Assembly (NCBI GenBank): GCA_945906755.1
Contig: CAMDRJ010000009.1
Location: 1-37,242 of the forward strand
Direction: 5' to 3'
DNA length: 37,242 bases
From: Klebsiella pneumoniae
GTDB lineage: Bacteria > Pseudomonadota > Gammaproteobacteria > Burkholderiales > SG8-39
Shown here: in pieces, positions 23,262-32,597 of the stretch
Numbering within the stretch: position 1 is the stretch's first letter
How the letters are laid out: every line of letters starts with the position of its first letter
Position numbers and translations under genes: made by a program
The notes under the pieces: generated by a model
The model's input: the letters and a program-made list of their open reading frames with translations, nothing else
The model's database searches: none
What the model was told of the DNA's origin: nothing

Positions 23262-25322
23262 CTATGCTCGCCTTTCCCCCGGTGCGATCGGTGTATCAAT
23301 CCCGCGCAACCGCACGGTATCGCCCGCCACAACGCCCAACACCTGGCGCCCAAATGCATCCATTGGGAAGGCATCGGCCGGCGCGCTCTCGTCGAGCTTG
23401 ACCCATGCCCGGAGCGGCGCGGGATGTCGGCCGAGTAATTCAATCAACTGATTCGATCGCACGCCAAGACGTTGTGCCGTCGCGTTACGCATGCGCAACA
23501 CGCGATGCCGGCCTTTGATGCCTTCATAGGGTGGGGATTCGTCGGCGATGATCGGCAGTCTGACGATCGCACTCGCTAACTGCGCGCGCAGACTCGTCGT
23601 GCCGTCCTGATCGACCCCACCGTCGCGATCGAAGGCGACGCCGTACGCCGACCGCGCGCACGCCTCTGAAACGTATCCCGCGCTCACATCGGCTGCGACC
23701 CGCGCGGGTTCGCGCACCAACGGATCGCCATAGCCGCCACCGCCCGCCGATTGCAGGATGAATACCGAATCGCGGCGCAGGCGCACGCCGGTGGCCTTGC
23801 CCGGCGTGACGAGCGGCACATCCTGCCCGTTCGCGCGGATCGATACGCTCACCGGCGCGGCGCTTGCGCCGCCACCGACGCCATACGGCGGGACCACCGC
23901 TCGATCACTCAAGACCGAGTACACCGCCTCGTCACCTGCCAGCCGAATTTCTCTATGTAGACCGAGCCCACCGCGCATGCGACCCGCCCCGCCTGAATCG
24001 ACGCGCAGTGCGCTTTTCTCCACGACGATCGGCATATCGGTTTCCAGTGACTCCGCGTTGTGAATCGAGCGAATGTTGCCGAAATCGACATTGACATAGA
24101 CGCTCGATCCATCGGCTTCAGCGAAGCCGCCGTTGCCGCCTGCGGGGGCCTCGTAGTAGACGTACGAACGATTGCGACGCGCGTCGCGCCCACCCATCGA
24201 GCTTGGAAATGAGGTGCCGCAGAGATCGCCCGACACCAAATCAGGCGCCACTTGCGCAAGGCAACCCAGCATCACCGACACCGCGCGCTTACGCACTTCA
24301 CCATGTGCGCCGGCCGGTGCATCCGCACGCACATCGACGATCGATGCCTCGGGTGCCTTGAGCGTGATCGGTCGAAACGCGCCTTGATTCACCGCGCCAC
24401 CCGGGTCGAGCGTCGATTTCAGCGCGACGAAGACACCTGCACCGACGACCGCAAGCGATGAATTGACCACGCCCGGTACCTGCGGATTGCTGCCCGCGAA
24501 ATCAGCCGTCACCCCATCACCGGCGATGGTCAATGCCAAACGCATCAATACCGGATCAAAACGCCCTTCGTCGTAGTACTCCAGATAGTCCTCATACACA
24601 TAGGTCCCGGCGGGCAAGGTACGGATGCGGCTGCGCATGCGTGCCTCGCTGCGATTGAGGTTGATCGCGAGACATTCGAGCACGGTATCGAGCCCATATT
24701 TGCCAAACAGTTTATGCAGGCGTTGCTCGGCCGCGCGAACCGCACCCAACATGGCGTTGAGATCGCCTTTACGGTCCTCGGGTAAGCGCATATTCGCTTC
24801 GATCAGGCGCATCACCGCTTTGTTCGGCTGGCCGCGTTCGTACAGCTTGATCGGCGGCATGCGCAGGCCCTCTTGATAAATATTGGTCGAGAGCCCGGAG
24901 TAACTGCCCGGGGTCGCACCACCCACATCGGCCCAGTGCGAACGCACGGCCGGCAACATCACCAGCTGATCGCCTGCGAACACCGGATAGAGCAGCGTCA
25001 CATCATTGAGATGCGTGCCGCCGCGATAGGAATCGTTGAGGAGAATGATGTCGCCCGGATGGATATCGTTCTCGAAGTCTTCCATCGCGCAGCGCACCGA
25101 CCAAGGCATCGGCATGACATGACCCGGATGATCGTTCGACTGCGCCACCATCTCCGCTTTAGCATTGAACAGCGCGCAGGAAAAATCATCCATCTCATAG
25201 ATCACCGGCGAATAGGAAGCGCGAATGATCGAAGCGCGCATCTCACGCACGACTGCGATCAACGACTCACAGACGACTTCGAGCGTGATGGGGTCAACCG
25301 CGGGATCGATCGCGCTATTCAT
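23262..25322 (-). CDS. Hydantoinase/oxoprolinase subunit B
   Basis: A 686-residue subunit of an ATP-dependent hydantoinase/5-oxoprolinase-family enzyme. The N-terminal DPITLEVVCESLIAVVREM and the segment GHVMPMPWSVRCAMEDF with NDSYRGGTHLNDVTLL are family signatures. With subunit A it should open a cyclic amide or imide at the cost of ATP. Relatives also include acetone/acetophenone carboxylases and caprolactamase. It is longer than many B subunits (about 520-590); the extra part is a C-terminal region after GGGGYGDPLVREP. The start at 25322 overlaps the stop of subunit A as ATGA. It is the last gene of a nine-gene minus-strand block, convergent with the NicC-like gene 26 bases away. Confidence 0.88.
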   Translation of the reverse strand: MNSAIDPAVDPITLEVVCESLIAVVREMRASIIRASYSPVIYEMDDFSCALFNAKAEMVAQSNDHPGHVMPMPWSVRCAMEDFENDIHPGDIILLNDSYRGGTHLNDVTLLYPVFAGDQLVMLPAVRSHWADVGGATPGSYSGLSTNIYQEGLRMPPIKLYERGQPNKAVMRLIEANMRLPEDRKGDLNAMLGAVRAAEQRLHKLFGKYGLDTVLECLAINLNRSEARMRSRIRTLPAGTYVYEDYLEYYDEGRFDPVLMRLALTIAGDGVTADFAGSNPQVPGVVNSSLAVVGAGVFVALKSTLDPGGAVNQGAFRPITLKAPEASIVDVRADAPAGAHGEVRKRAVSVMLGCLAQVAPDLVSGDLCGTSFPSSMGGRDARRNRSYVYYEAPAGGNGGFAEADGSSVYVNVDFGNIRSIHNAESLETDMPIVVEKSALRVDSGGAGRMRGGLGLHREIRLAGDEAVYSVLSDRAVVPPYGVGGGASAAPVSVSIRANGQDVPLVTPGKATGVRLRRDSVFILQSAGGGGYGDPLVREPARVAADVSAGYVSEACARSAYGVAFDRDGGVDQDGTTSLRAQLASAIVRLPIIADESPPYEGIKGRHRVLRMRNATAQRLGVRSNQLIELLGRHPAPLRAWVKLDESAPADAFPMDAFGRQVLGVVAGDTVRLRGIDTPIAPGERRA

Positions 25323-27337
25323 TGCACGCTCCTTCTCAAATGCAACTCGCCCACACTGCCAACTTCCACTCGCCAATCGGGCGGCACGATCGTCACCGCA
25401 CCCATTTCCTCGATGATAACCGGACCCACGATCCGCGCATTACGTGGTAGCTCGTCGCGTGCATACACCGGCACTTTATAGGGATGGCCCGCAAACCAGA
25501 CTTGGCGTGAACCTGCCGCCGCGAGGGAGCCTGTGACCGTCCACTCGCCAAGCTTCGGTTTGGCGACCCGCCCAATCGCCGTGACGCGCAAACTCACGAT
25601 CTCGATCGGATCGGCCGCGCGATAACCGTAGCGCCGTTCATGTGCCGCATGAAACAGCGATGCAAGCGTCGCCGCATCCGGTGTCTTCTCGGGCAGACGC
25701 ACGATGAGATCCCATGATTGGCCGACATAACGCATGCCGGCACTGCGCTGCAACGACACATCCCCCGCGGGCAATCCTTCTTCAATCATTGCGCTACGTG
25801 CCGCCGCTTCGATCTGCAGGAACGCGTCTTCGACGCCTACCAGCTCGCCATCGATCAAGGCCGCGCGATGGGTGCGCAGATGATCATGGCGAACATCGGA
25901 GATCAGCGCACCGAATGCGCAGAAATTACCCGGGCGAAGTGGCACCAGGACATGCGCGATCTCCAGTTCTTCGGCAATGAATGCGGCATGCATCGGACCG
26001 GCGCCACCAAACGCGACGAGCGTGAAATCCCGCGGGTCGTAGCCCTTTGATACCGAAATTTCCTTGATTGCACTGACCATGCGCGCCACCGCAATCCGAA
26101 TGATGCCTTCGGCAGCGCGTGGCAAGTCGAGCGAATCGAACACCGCCACGATGCGCTGCACCGCTTGCTGCGCCAAGGACTCGTCAAGCGCGACGGTCCC
26201 GGCAAGTTTGAGCGAAGAGGCCAGACGGCCGATCGCAAGATTGGCATCGGTGACGGTAGGCTCAACGCCCCCTTTGCCGTAACACGCGGGTCCCGGCACC
26301 GCCCCTGCGCTCTTCGGTCCCACCTTAAGGATGTTACCGGTGTCGACCCACGCAATGCTCCCGCCACCTGCGCCGACCGAGTTGATCTCGATCTGCGGCG
26401 TGCGTACCGGCAGCCCATCGATGAATTGCTCGGAGGTGAGCGGCACATTCAAGTCTTCGATCAGGCAAACATCCGTACTCGTGCCACCCATATCGTACGT
26501 AATCAAATTACGCACGCCGACCAGTCCACCGAGATGGATCGCCGCCGCCACACCACCTGCCGGACCGGAGAGCACGGTATGCACCGGAAAGCGCGCCGCG
26601 CGTTCCGCTGTTTCGATGCCGCCGCTCGAGGCCATCAGATGCACCGCGCCACGATAGCCGCGCTCCCGCATTAGGCGACTCAACTCGCCAAGATATCGCG
26701 CAGTGAGTGGCCCAATGTAGGCATTCAACACGGTGGTGTTGAAGCGCTCGTATTCGCGCATCTCAGGCAGGATCTCCGCCGAATGGCAAACGAACCAGTC
26801 GGGCAGCGCCGCACGCAGAATCTTCACGGCGGCTTCCTCATGCGCGCCATTGAGATAGCTATGCAGGAAGCAAACCGTCAATGCCGCAGGTGGTTCGGTG
26901 CGTAGACGCTCGGCAATCCGACGGATCTCATCCAAATCAAGCGCGCGCAGCACGCTGCCATCGACCAACACACGTTCGTCCACTTCGATGACGCGTTGAC
27001 GTGGCACGAGCGATGCGGGTTTCAGCGTCTTGATGTCGTACAGCACGGTCCGGTTGGTGCGCGCGATTTCGAGCGTGTCGCGAAAGCCCTTGGTTGTGAT
27101 TACCCAGACCGGTGCGCCGCGCCGTTCGAGAATTGCGTTAGTACCGATCGTGACGCCATGCACGAACCGGTCGGTGGTGGCGAGATCAACCCCGTTACGA
27201 TCCATCGCTGCCAGCACGCCACCAGCGGGCGCATGGGGCGTGGAGGGCGCCTTCGCCCAGGCGAGTTCGCCACTCTGATCATCGTAATAAACCGCATCGG
27301 TAAAGGTGCCACCGACATCGACGCCGACCATGCGCAT
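25319..27337 (-). CDS. Hydantoinase/oxoprolinase subunit A
   Basis: The 672-residue ATP-binding partner of the B subunit. The N-terminal VGVDVGGTFTDAVYYD is the ASKHA-type phosphate-binding motif, and YDMGGTSTDVCLI is the second. The segments GPAGGVAAAIHLGG, GGGSIAWVD and FGGAGPMHA are conserved in the family. Reaction: ATP-dependent ring opening of a lactam, hydantoin or oxoproline, or a related carboxylation; which of these cannot be told here. The start at 27337 has GGAAGGAAG upstream; an in-frame ATG two codons later is possible. It follows the crotonase-fold gene by 25 bases, and coupling to CoA-thioester genes suggests that the ring-opened acid is then degraded. Confidence 0.9.
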   Translation of the reverse strand: MRMVGVDVGGTFTDAVYYDDQSGELAWAKAPSTPHAPAGGVLAAMDRNGVDLATTDRFVHGVTIGTNAILERRGAPVWVITTKGFRDTLEIARTNRTVLYDIKTLKPASLVPRQRVIEVDERVLVDGSVLRALDLDEIRRIAERLRTEPPAALTVCFLHSYLNGAHEEAAVKILRAALPDWFVCHSAEILPEMREYERFNTTVLNAYIGPLTARYLGELSRLMRERGYRGAVHLMASSGGIETAERAARFPVHTVLSGPAGGVAAAIHLGGLVGVRNLITYDMGGTSTDVCLIEDLNVPLTSEQFIDGLPVRTPQIEINSVGAGGGSIAWVDTGNILKVGPKSAGAVPGPACYGKGGVEPTVTDANLAIGRLASSLKLAGTVALDESLAQQAVQRIVAVFDSLDLPRAAEGIIRIAVARMVSAIKEISVSKGYDPRDFTLVAFGGAGPMHAAFIAEELEIAHVLVPLRPGNFCAFGALISDVRHDHLRTHRAALIDGELVGVEDAFLQIEAAARSAMIEEGLPAGDVSLQRSAGMRYVGQSWDLIVRLPEKTPDAATLASLFHAAHERRYGYRAADPIEIVSLRVTAIGRVAKPKLGEWTVTGSLAAAGSRQVWFAGHPYKVPVYARDELPRNARIVGPVIIEEMGAVTIVPPDWRVEVGSVGELHLRRSVQ

Positions 27338-27362
27338 GCGCTGCTTCCTTCCGGATGGATAA

Positions 27363-28136
27363 CTATCGACCGCTGAACACGGGCTTTCGCTTTGCTTTCA
27401 TCGCGGCGAGTCCTTCGCGCAAATCTTCGCTGCCATAAATAGCCGCGTAATGCGTCGCCGCTACGCTTGCCAGCGTGTCGGTGCGGCCAACCGCCTGCGC
27501 CAATTGCTTGGCAGCCGTCACCGCAAGTGGGGCATTGGTGGCAATTTCATCAGCGAGCGCATCGACCGCAGCATCGAGTCCGTCACGCGGCACCACGATA
27601 TCCACCAGGCCCCAGCGCTCCGCCTCCGCGGCACTGAGTCGCCTGCCACTTGCGAGCAGCAACTTCGCGCGCGATGCACCAACATGATTGACGAGCAGCG
27701 CGTGTTCCGGCGCGCTCAGCATGAGACCAATGCGCGCAGCCGGCACGCCGAAGCTTGCGCTATCGCTGGCGACGCGGACATCACACGCCAACGCCAAGAG
27801 ACATCCTCCGCCGATGGCATGGGCTTGAATGCGCGCGATGACGGGTTTGCGCGAGCGTTCAAGGGCGTCATAGAGCTGCGTCACCATCGCATCGTAAGTC
27901 ACCGCCTGCCGCGGCGTGGCGATTGCGCCCAGTTCATCGAGATCGGCGCCGGATGCAAACGCCCGGTCGCCAGCACCGGTCAGCACGATGACGCGTACTT
28001 GCGCATTAGCATTCGCCTCAGCGATCGCTACTTGCAAGTCTTCGATTGTCGCCAGTGCGATCGCGTTGCGTTTTTCCGGCCGGTTAATCGTGACGCGCGC
28101 AATGTGATCAACAAACTCGATGGCAACATGTTGCAT
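27363..28136 (-). CDS. Crotonase-fold protein lacking both hydratase glutamates
   Basis: A 257-residue enoyl-CoA hydratase/isomerase-family protein. The oxyanion-hole region AHAIGGGCLLALACDV (106-120) is conserved. Standard enoyl-CoA hydratases have Glu after the GGGC (rat Glu144) and Glu in QPE (rat Glu164). Here these positions are Leu113 and the Ala-Ala of VPAARIG (131-137). A normal hydratase mechanism is therefore unlikely; isomerase, hydrolase or another CoA-thioester activity is possible. It lies 15 bases after the degenerate dehydrogenase-like gene and 25 before subunit A of the hydantoinase family, on the same strand. Confidence 0.8.
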   Translation of the reverse strand: MQHVAIEFVDHIARVTINRPEKRNAIALATIEDLQVAIAEANANAQVRVIVLTGAGDRAFASGADLDELGAIATPRQAVTYDAMVTQLYDALERSRKPVIARIQAHAIGGGCLLALACDVRVASDSASFGVPAARIGLMLSAPEHALLVNHVGASRAKLLLASGRRLSAAEAERWGLVDIVVPRDGLDAAVDALADEIATNAPLAVTAAKQLAQAVGRTDTLASVAATHYAAIYGSEDLREGLAAMKAKRKPVFSGR

Positions 28137-28151
28137 CGCGCGCTCCGTTGG

Positions 28152-28799
28152 CTAAAGCCTGCCGCGCAACTTCGCAACGCGCGCACGACGCGCCGGTGCA
28201 AAGGCCGCATCGCCTGTCCACTCATAAAGCGCCCGCGTCACATCAAAATGCGCGGCGAGTCCGGTCCGTTCGAGTAATGCGATCGGCCCTTCCGGATAGC
28301 CAAGGCCCATTTTCAAGGTGGCGTCCAGATCGGCGGCGCTCGCCAAGCGTTCATCCAGACGACGCAGCGCCGCGTTCAAATACGGGCGAATGAGCCGATT
28401 GACGATGCGTCCTGGTACATCAGCGCAGACTGCCACCTTGAATCCAAACGATTCGAACAGCGACTTGCATGCTGTAAGTGCCGCAGGCGATGTTTGCGGC
28501 TGCTTGACCAACTCGATCAAATTCGATGGCTCGGCGTTGCCCATACGAAACCGCGCAAACCCAAGCACGTTCGAGCCTTCTTCGCCGCGCGCTTCACCGG
28601 TATGCACACCAAGACATTCTTCACCGAGTTCGACAAGAATCGCTGAGCACTGCTCGCGGTTGACACTTTGCGTGAAAGCCTCACCCGCACGAGCACCGAT
28701 GTGGACGTGAATGTCGCCAGTGGGGATGGCACCGGTAACGAGTGCGTGGGCCGCGGGGAAGGATCGACTGTCACCCGTTTGAATGATTCGGTGTGCCAT
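28152..28799 (-). CDS. Degenerate 3-hydroxyacyl-CoA dehydrogenase-family protein
   Basis: A 215-residue protein whose C-terminal 120 residues match the 3-hydroxyacyl-CoA dehydrogenase C-domain (NLIELVKQPQTS, VPGRIVNRLIRPYLNAALR, LGYPEGPIALLERTGL). The first 90 residues have no GxGxxG NAD motif, and the position of the catalytic His region (GMHF in active enzymes) reads GFARF. The protein is about 70 residues shorter than a full enzyme. It starts 5 bases after the stop of the intact dehydrogenase gene. It is probably not an active dehydrogenase by itself and may be a partner subunit or a specialised paralogue. It has an intact frame and tight spacing, so it is not an obvious pseudogene. Confidence 0.72.
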   Translation of the reverse strand: MAHRIIQTGDSRSFPAAHALVTGAIPTGDIHVHIGARAGEAFTQSVNREQCSAILVELGEECLGVHTGEARGEEGSNVLGFARFRMGNAEPSNLIELVKQPQTSPAALTACKSLFESFGFKVAVCADVPGRIVNRLIRPYLNAALRRLDERLASAADLDATLKMGLGYPEGPIALLERTGLAAHFDVTRALYEWTGDAAFAPARRARVAKLRGRL

Positions 28800-28804
28800 A
28801 GCGT

Positions 28805-29683
28805 CTACGCTCCGAACATCGCGTCGCGTTCATATTGGAAGAAGCCACGCCCGGACTTGCGCCCGAGACGGCCCGCTGCGATCATCCGCTTCACCAGTGC
28901 CGGGCAGGTCGCTCTCGGTTCATGGGTCAGCCCATGCATGGCATCGCATAGCAGCACCTGGGTATCCATGCCAATCAGATCCAGCAATTCCATCGGACCC
29001 ATTGCATAACCCATGGCAGTCTTGATCGCAAGATCGATATCGGCCGGCTCGGCAATGCCTGCTTCGACCATGCGGATCGCGTCGTTATTGAACGGGATCA
29101 GAAAATAATTCAACACGAAGCCCGGGCTATCCTGCGTGCGCACCGGCTTCTGGCCAAGTGCTTCACAAAATTTCCATGCCGCATCGAATGCCTCAGGCTT
29201 GGTATTCATGCCGGGCGACATTTCGACGAGCTTCATCAATTGCGCTGGTAAACAAAAATGCATGCCGACGAAGCGATCATCGCGGCCGGTGCCGCCCGCA
29301 ATTTCGGTGATCGAGATCGTCGAGGTGTTGGATGCGAAGATCGTATGCGCGGGGCAGACGCGGTTAAGCGCAGCGAATAACTCGTGTTTGACGCGTAAAT
29401 CTTCGAACACCGCCTCGATGACAAGATCGCAGGCCGCCAGGTCTTCAAGCCGCGTGGTCGGCAGCAAGTCCGCCATGATGCGATCGACCTGCGCTTGCGT
29501 CAGTTTGTTGCGCTTGACGGAACTCGCAAAGAACCCGGCCTGCTGCGCAAGCGCACGCTCAAGCTGCTTCGCGTTGGTGTCATAGAGCAGCGTGCGAAAT
29601 CCGGCGCGCGCGGCAACGATTGCAATGCCTGCACCCATCGTCCCGGCACCAGCGATTCCGACAGTTTTGATTTCCGACATCAT
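28805..29683 (-). CDS. 3-hydroxyacyl-CoA dehydrogenase (Hbd/PaaH-like)
   Basis: A 292-residue NAD-dependent enzyme oxidising a 3-hydroxyacyl-CoA to the 3-oxoacyl-CoA. The NAD motif AGAGTMGAGIA lies near residue 10. The NTSTISITEIA and VGMHFCLPAQLMKLVEM segments carry the catalytic Ser and His, and SPGFVLNYFLIPF the conserved Asn. In the HFxNP motif of the family, the Asn is replaced (HFCLP), a moderate change. Start candidates 29683 and 29680 are adjacent ATG codons. It lies 43 bases after the acyl-CoA dehydrogenase gene and just before the degenerate paralogue. Confidence 0.88.
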   Translation of the reverse strand: MMSEIKTVGIAGAGTMGAGIAIVAARAGFRTLLYDTNAKQLERALAQQAGFFASSVKRNKLTQAQVDRIMADLLPTTRLEDLAACDLVIEAVFEDLRVKHELFAALNRVCPAHTIFASNTSTISITEIAGGTGRDDRFVGMHFCLPAQLMKLVEMSPGMNTKPEAFDAAWKFCEALGQKPVRTQDSPGFVLNYFLIPFNNDAIRMVEAGIAEPADIDLAIKTAMGYAMGPMELLDLIGMDTQVLLCDAMHGLTHEPRATCPALVKRMIAAGRLGRKSGRGFFQYERDAMFGA

Positions 29684-29726
29684 GCAATCTCGTGGTTTCG
29701 TAGGAGAGCAAGGATACGGCGAGCCG

Positions 29727-30902
29727 CTATCGTCCGCCCTTATCGATAAAACTGCGGCCGATCAATTGGCGATGAATCTGATTGGTGCCTTCCCAGATCT
29801 GCGTGATCTTGGCATCGCGCATCAATCGCTCGACACGGTAATCTTTGCAGTATCCATAGCCGCCGTGCAGCTGCACGGCCTCGGTGCTGATCCGCATCGC
29901 CAAGTCAGAAGCACGCATCTTCAGCATCGATGCCTCAATCCCAATATCAGATTCACCCGCATCGATCAGCCGCGCGACATGCCATAACCACGCCTCGCAC
30001 ATCGCCAAATCGGTTGCGAGGTCAGCCAGCAAGAATTGGATGCCCTGGAATTCGATGATCTTGCGGCCGGACTGCTTACGCGTATTGATATAGGCCACCG
30101 CATCTTCATAGGCGGCGCGCGCGATGCCAAGCGCATGCGCCGCGACGCTCGGGCGCGATTTGTTGAGTGACGCGAGCAGAATGGCGAGCCCCTCGCCCGG
30201 CCCGCCTAATAAATTCGTGCGCGGTACGCGGCAAGCATCGAATGCCAAGGTCGCGGTGCCCGATGCGCGCGTGCCCATCTTGTCTTCGGTGCGCACGATC
30301 CGCAGACCCGGCGTGTTCTTTTCGAGGATGAGAACGGTGATGGCGCGCTTCGGATCATCGATTTCCGACCACTTGCCGAACAAGACATAGAGATCGGCGA
30401 CATCGCCATTCGAAATAAAGATCTTGCCGCCGTCGATGACGATCGCATCGCCATCGGGACGAAAACGCGTACGCATGCCTGTCGCATCCGACCCGGCCTC
30501 AGGCTCGGTGATTGTGAGTGCGGCCAGCCCGCCTTTTGCCATCACCGGCAGAAAGCGCTGCTTGAGCTGTTCCGAGCCAAGATCGATGACCGGCTTGATC
30601 GCATGAAAATTGGTCGCCCAAATGATGCCGGTGGCGGCACAGGCTTTCGATATCTCGCGCACGCATTCGAGGTACGCCGCATAGGAGACGGGCGCGCCAC
30701 CATACGCCTCGGGAATGAACATCTGGTTGAGGCCGAGTGCGTTGATCGCGGCGACATTGTCCCAGGGGAATGCGGCGCTGGCATCGTATTGCGCTGCGCG
30801 CGGGGCGATTTTCTCGCGCGCCAACTGCCGGACGCTTTCAATCAGCATGCGATCTTCGTCGGCAAACGAGACGCTTGCATCCAGCCGATTGAAAACCTTC
30901 AT
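29727..30902 (-). CDS. Acyl-CoA dehydrogenase
   Basis: A 391-residue flavoprotein that introduces a double bond into an acyl-CoA, passing electrons to ETF. The signatures ALTITEPEAGSDATGM and QLHGGYGYCKDYRVERLMRDAKITQIWEGTNQIHR (given here in two adjoining parts of the C-terminus) are clear. The catalytic base is Glu371 in the WEGT motif, as in short-chain and cyclohexanecarboxyl-CoA-type enzymes. ATG 30902 overlaps the acyl-CoA ligase stop by 4 bases, so ligase and dehydrogenase are coupled. Substrate: probably the CoA-ester made by that ligase or by the CoA-transferase. Confidence 0.9.
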   Translation of the reverse strand: MKVFNRLDASVSFADEDRMLIESVRQLAREKIAPRAAQYDASAAFPWDNVAAINALGLNQMFIPEAYGGAPVSYAAYLECVREISKACAATGIIWATNFHAIKPVIDLGSEQLKQRFLPVMAKGGLAALTITEPEAGSDATGMRTRFRPDGDAIVIDGGKIFISNGDVADLYVLFGKWSEIDDPKRAITVLILEKNTPGLRIVRTEDKMGTRASGTATLAFDACRVPRTNLLGGPGEGLAILLASLNKSRPSVAAHALGIARAAYEDAVAYINTRKQSGRKIIEFQGIQFLLADLATDLAMCEAWLWHVARLIDAGESDIGIEASMLKMRASDLAMRISTEAVQLHGGYGYCKDYRVERLMRDAKITQIWEGTNQIHRQLIGRSFIDKGGR

Positions 30903-32575
30903 GGCGCATCCTTCGGCGCTACCCAGCGTACCGGCGCGGGCTTAATACGCCCGCTCTTTAGCCATTCGATGAGTTCCCGCTTTAGCACCTTGCCGCTCGC
31001 GGTCAATGGGTACACCTCCATCTGGAGGTAGTACTCCGGCATGTCGTACTTCGACAACCCAGAGGCGGCAAGATGCGCGAGCACCGCATCGCCTGAGAGC
31101 ACCACCCCATGCGAGGCGATGATCGTGAGGCACACCCTCTCGCCCAGCCGGTCATCGGGCATCGGGATGGCAGCGGCGACGCGAATGTCCGGATGCTTTT
31201 TCGCATGGTCCTCGATCTGGCTTGGATAGATGTTGCGGCCACCGCGGATGATCATATCTTTCTTCCGCCCGACGATCTCCAGGTTGCCATTCGCATCAAA
31301 GCGGCCAAGGTCCCCCGACATGAACCAGCCATGGCGATTGAACGATTGCTCGGTCGCCGCCTGATTGTCGAAATAGCCGAGCATGAGCACGCCGCCCCGC
31401 CCGCCGATTTCACCAATTTCGCCCGGACCTACCTCGATATCGTTGTTGTCCGCGTTCCACAACTTCACTTCGTAGCCGTGACCGGCCTTGCCGCAGGTCG
31501 CGGTGATCGTATTCTCATCATCGGTGGGCAGCGTGTACTGATGCGAGCTGTTCTCGGTCATGCCATAGATGTTCTGCGGCTTAATCCCAAGCGAGAGAAA
31601 GCTCTGCGCGGTAGCGGGTGGAATGGTGGAGCCGGCCATATAGAACACCTTCACCGCCCCGAGTTGCTGCAATCCGCGCGTCTTCATCTCCGCAATGATG
31701 TCGATCGCATGCGTCGGCACGCCCATGACATAGGTCGCACCGCTCTCGATGATCCAATCAATCGGCCGTTTGCCAGGAGGCGCGTCATTCACCACCAACT
31801 CCATGCCGGCCACCAGCATTTGCACCAACGCGACAGTGGCAATGTGATGCGAAAGCGGCGAGAGCGAATAGACGATCGTACGGACATCGTGATGCCAATC
31901 GCGCACCATCGCGCGCGCATTGGCGAGCAGGGTATTGTCCGAATGCAAGACGCCCTTCGGCCGGCCGGTGGTGCCGGACGTAAAGGCGAGATAGACGATT
32001 TTGTCGGGGTCTTCAATAACGGGAGATTGTGCCGTAACGCTCGCCATCGGCTGCGGAAACGGCTGCGTACCTTCCATGCCTTCCATGCCTGCCGGCGCAT
32101 CGAGCACGAACACGTTCTTGAGTGACGCGACCGCATTAGCGCGCTGAAAAATATTTTCCGCTTTCGCATCCGCCCCGTAGCCTGGCTGCGCGAACAGCGT
32201 GACGGCTGACAATCGCTCCATCAAGGTAACGACTTCGGCGACCGTGTAGTTCTGATGCAGGCTTGGATTGCAGACGTAGCCGTTGCGCGAACACGCGAGA
32301 AACACGATGGTTGCTTCAACGCGATTCGGCAACCAAACGCAAACACGATCGCCCTGTCGCAGGCCCTTTGCATCGAGCGTATGCGCAACCGCATCGACCC
32401 AGCGTCGCAGCGCGGACCAGGTGAGGCGCCGACGCGAATCACGCAGCGCAAAAGCATCGGGCCGCGTCGCCGCGTGATGGGCAAGACGCGTGTACATGGT
32501 GTCTGGCTGCCAAACGCCCGTGGCGTAGTAGGCGCGCGCCGCACTCGGGTTGTGAAGCGTGAGAAGAGTGTTCAT
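30899..32575 (-). CDS. AMP-forming acyl-CoA ligase
   Basis: A 558-residue ANL-superfamily enzyme that activates a carboxylic acid with ATP and CoA. The P-loop-like motif FTSGTTGRPKGV, YGMTENSSH (A5 region), SGDLGRFDANGNLEIVGRKK and the C-terminal SGKVLKRELI Lys motif are all present. The start at 32575 was chosen because the frame further upstream runs into the preceding gene; no strong ribosome-binding site is visible. It follows the BadI/MenB-like gene by 22 bases. Context with acyl-CoA dehydrogenase and BadI-like enzyme resembles the cyclohexanecarboxylate-CoA ligase (AliA) setting, but the specificity is not readable. Confidence 0.88.
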   Translation of the reverse strand: MNTLLTLHNPSAARAYYATGVWQPDTMYTRLAHHAATRPDAFALRDSRRRLTWSALRRWVDAVAHTLDAKGLRQGDRVCVWLPNRVEATIVFLACSRNGYVCNPSLHQNYTVAEVVTLMERLSAVTLFAQPGYGADAKAENIFQRANAVASLKNVFVLDAPAGMEGMEGTQPFPQPMASVTAQSPVIEDPDKIVYLAFTSGTTGRPKGVLHSDNTLLANARAMVRDWHHDVRTIVYSLSPLSHHIATVALVQMLVAGMELVVNDAPPGKRPIDWIIESGATYVMGVPTHAIDIIAEMKTRGLQQLGAVKVFYMAGSTIPPATAQSFLSLGIKPQNIYGMTENSSHQYTLPTDDENTITATCGKAGHGYEVKLWNADNNDIEVGPGEIGEIGGRGGVLMLGYFDNQAATEQSFNRHGWFMSGDLGRFDANGNLEIVGRKKDMIIRGGRNIYPSQIEDHAKKHPDIRVAAAIPMPDDRLGERVCLTIIASHGVVLSGDAVLAHLAASGLSKYDMPEYYLQMEVYPLTASGKVLKRELIEWLKSGRIKPAPVRWVAPKDAP

Positions 32576-32597
32576 ACAGTGCGAGTTGGGTCTAAGG

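Noticed and set aside
27363-30902. Phenylacetate (paa) pathway
   Set aside because: Hydroxyacyl-CoA dehydrogenase and crotonase genes resemble paa parts, but the paaABCDE oxygenase and paaZ are absent.
31109-32125. Plus-strand 338-codon frame
   Set aside because: It is antisense to the acyl-CoA ligase and shows no family features.
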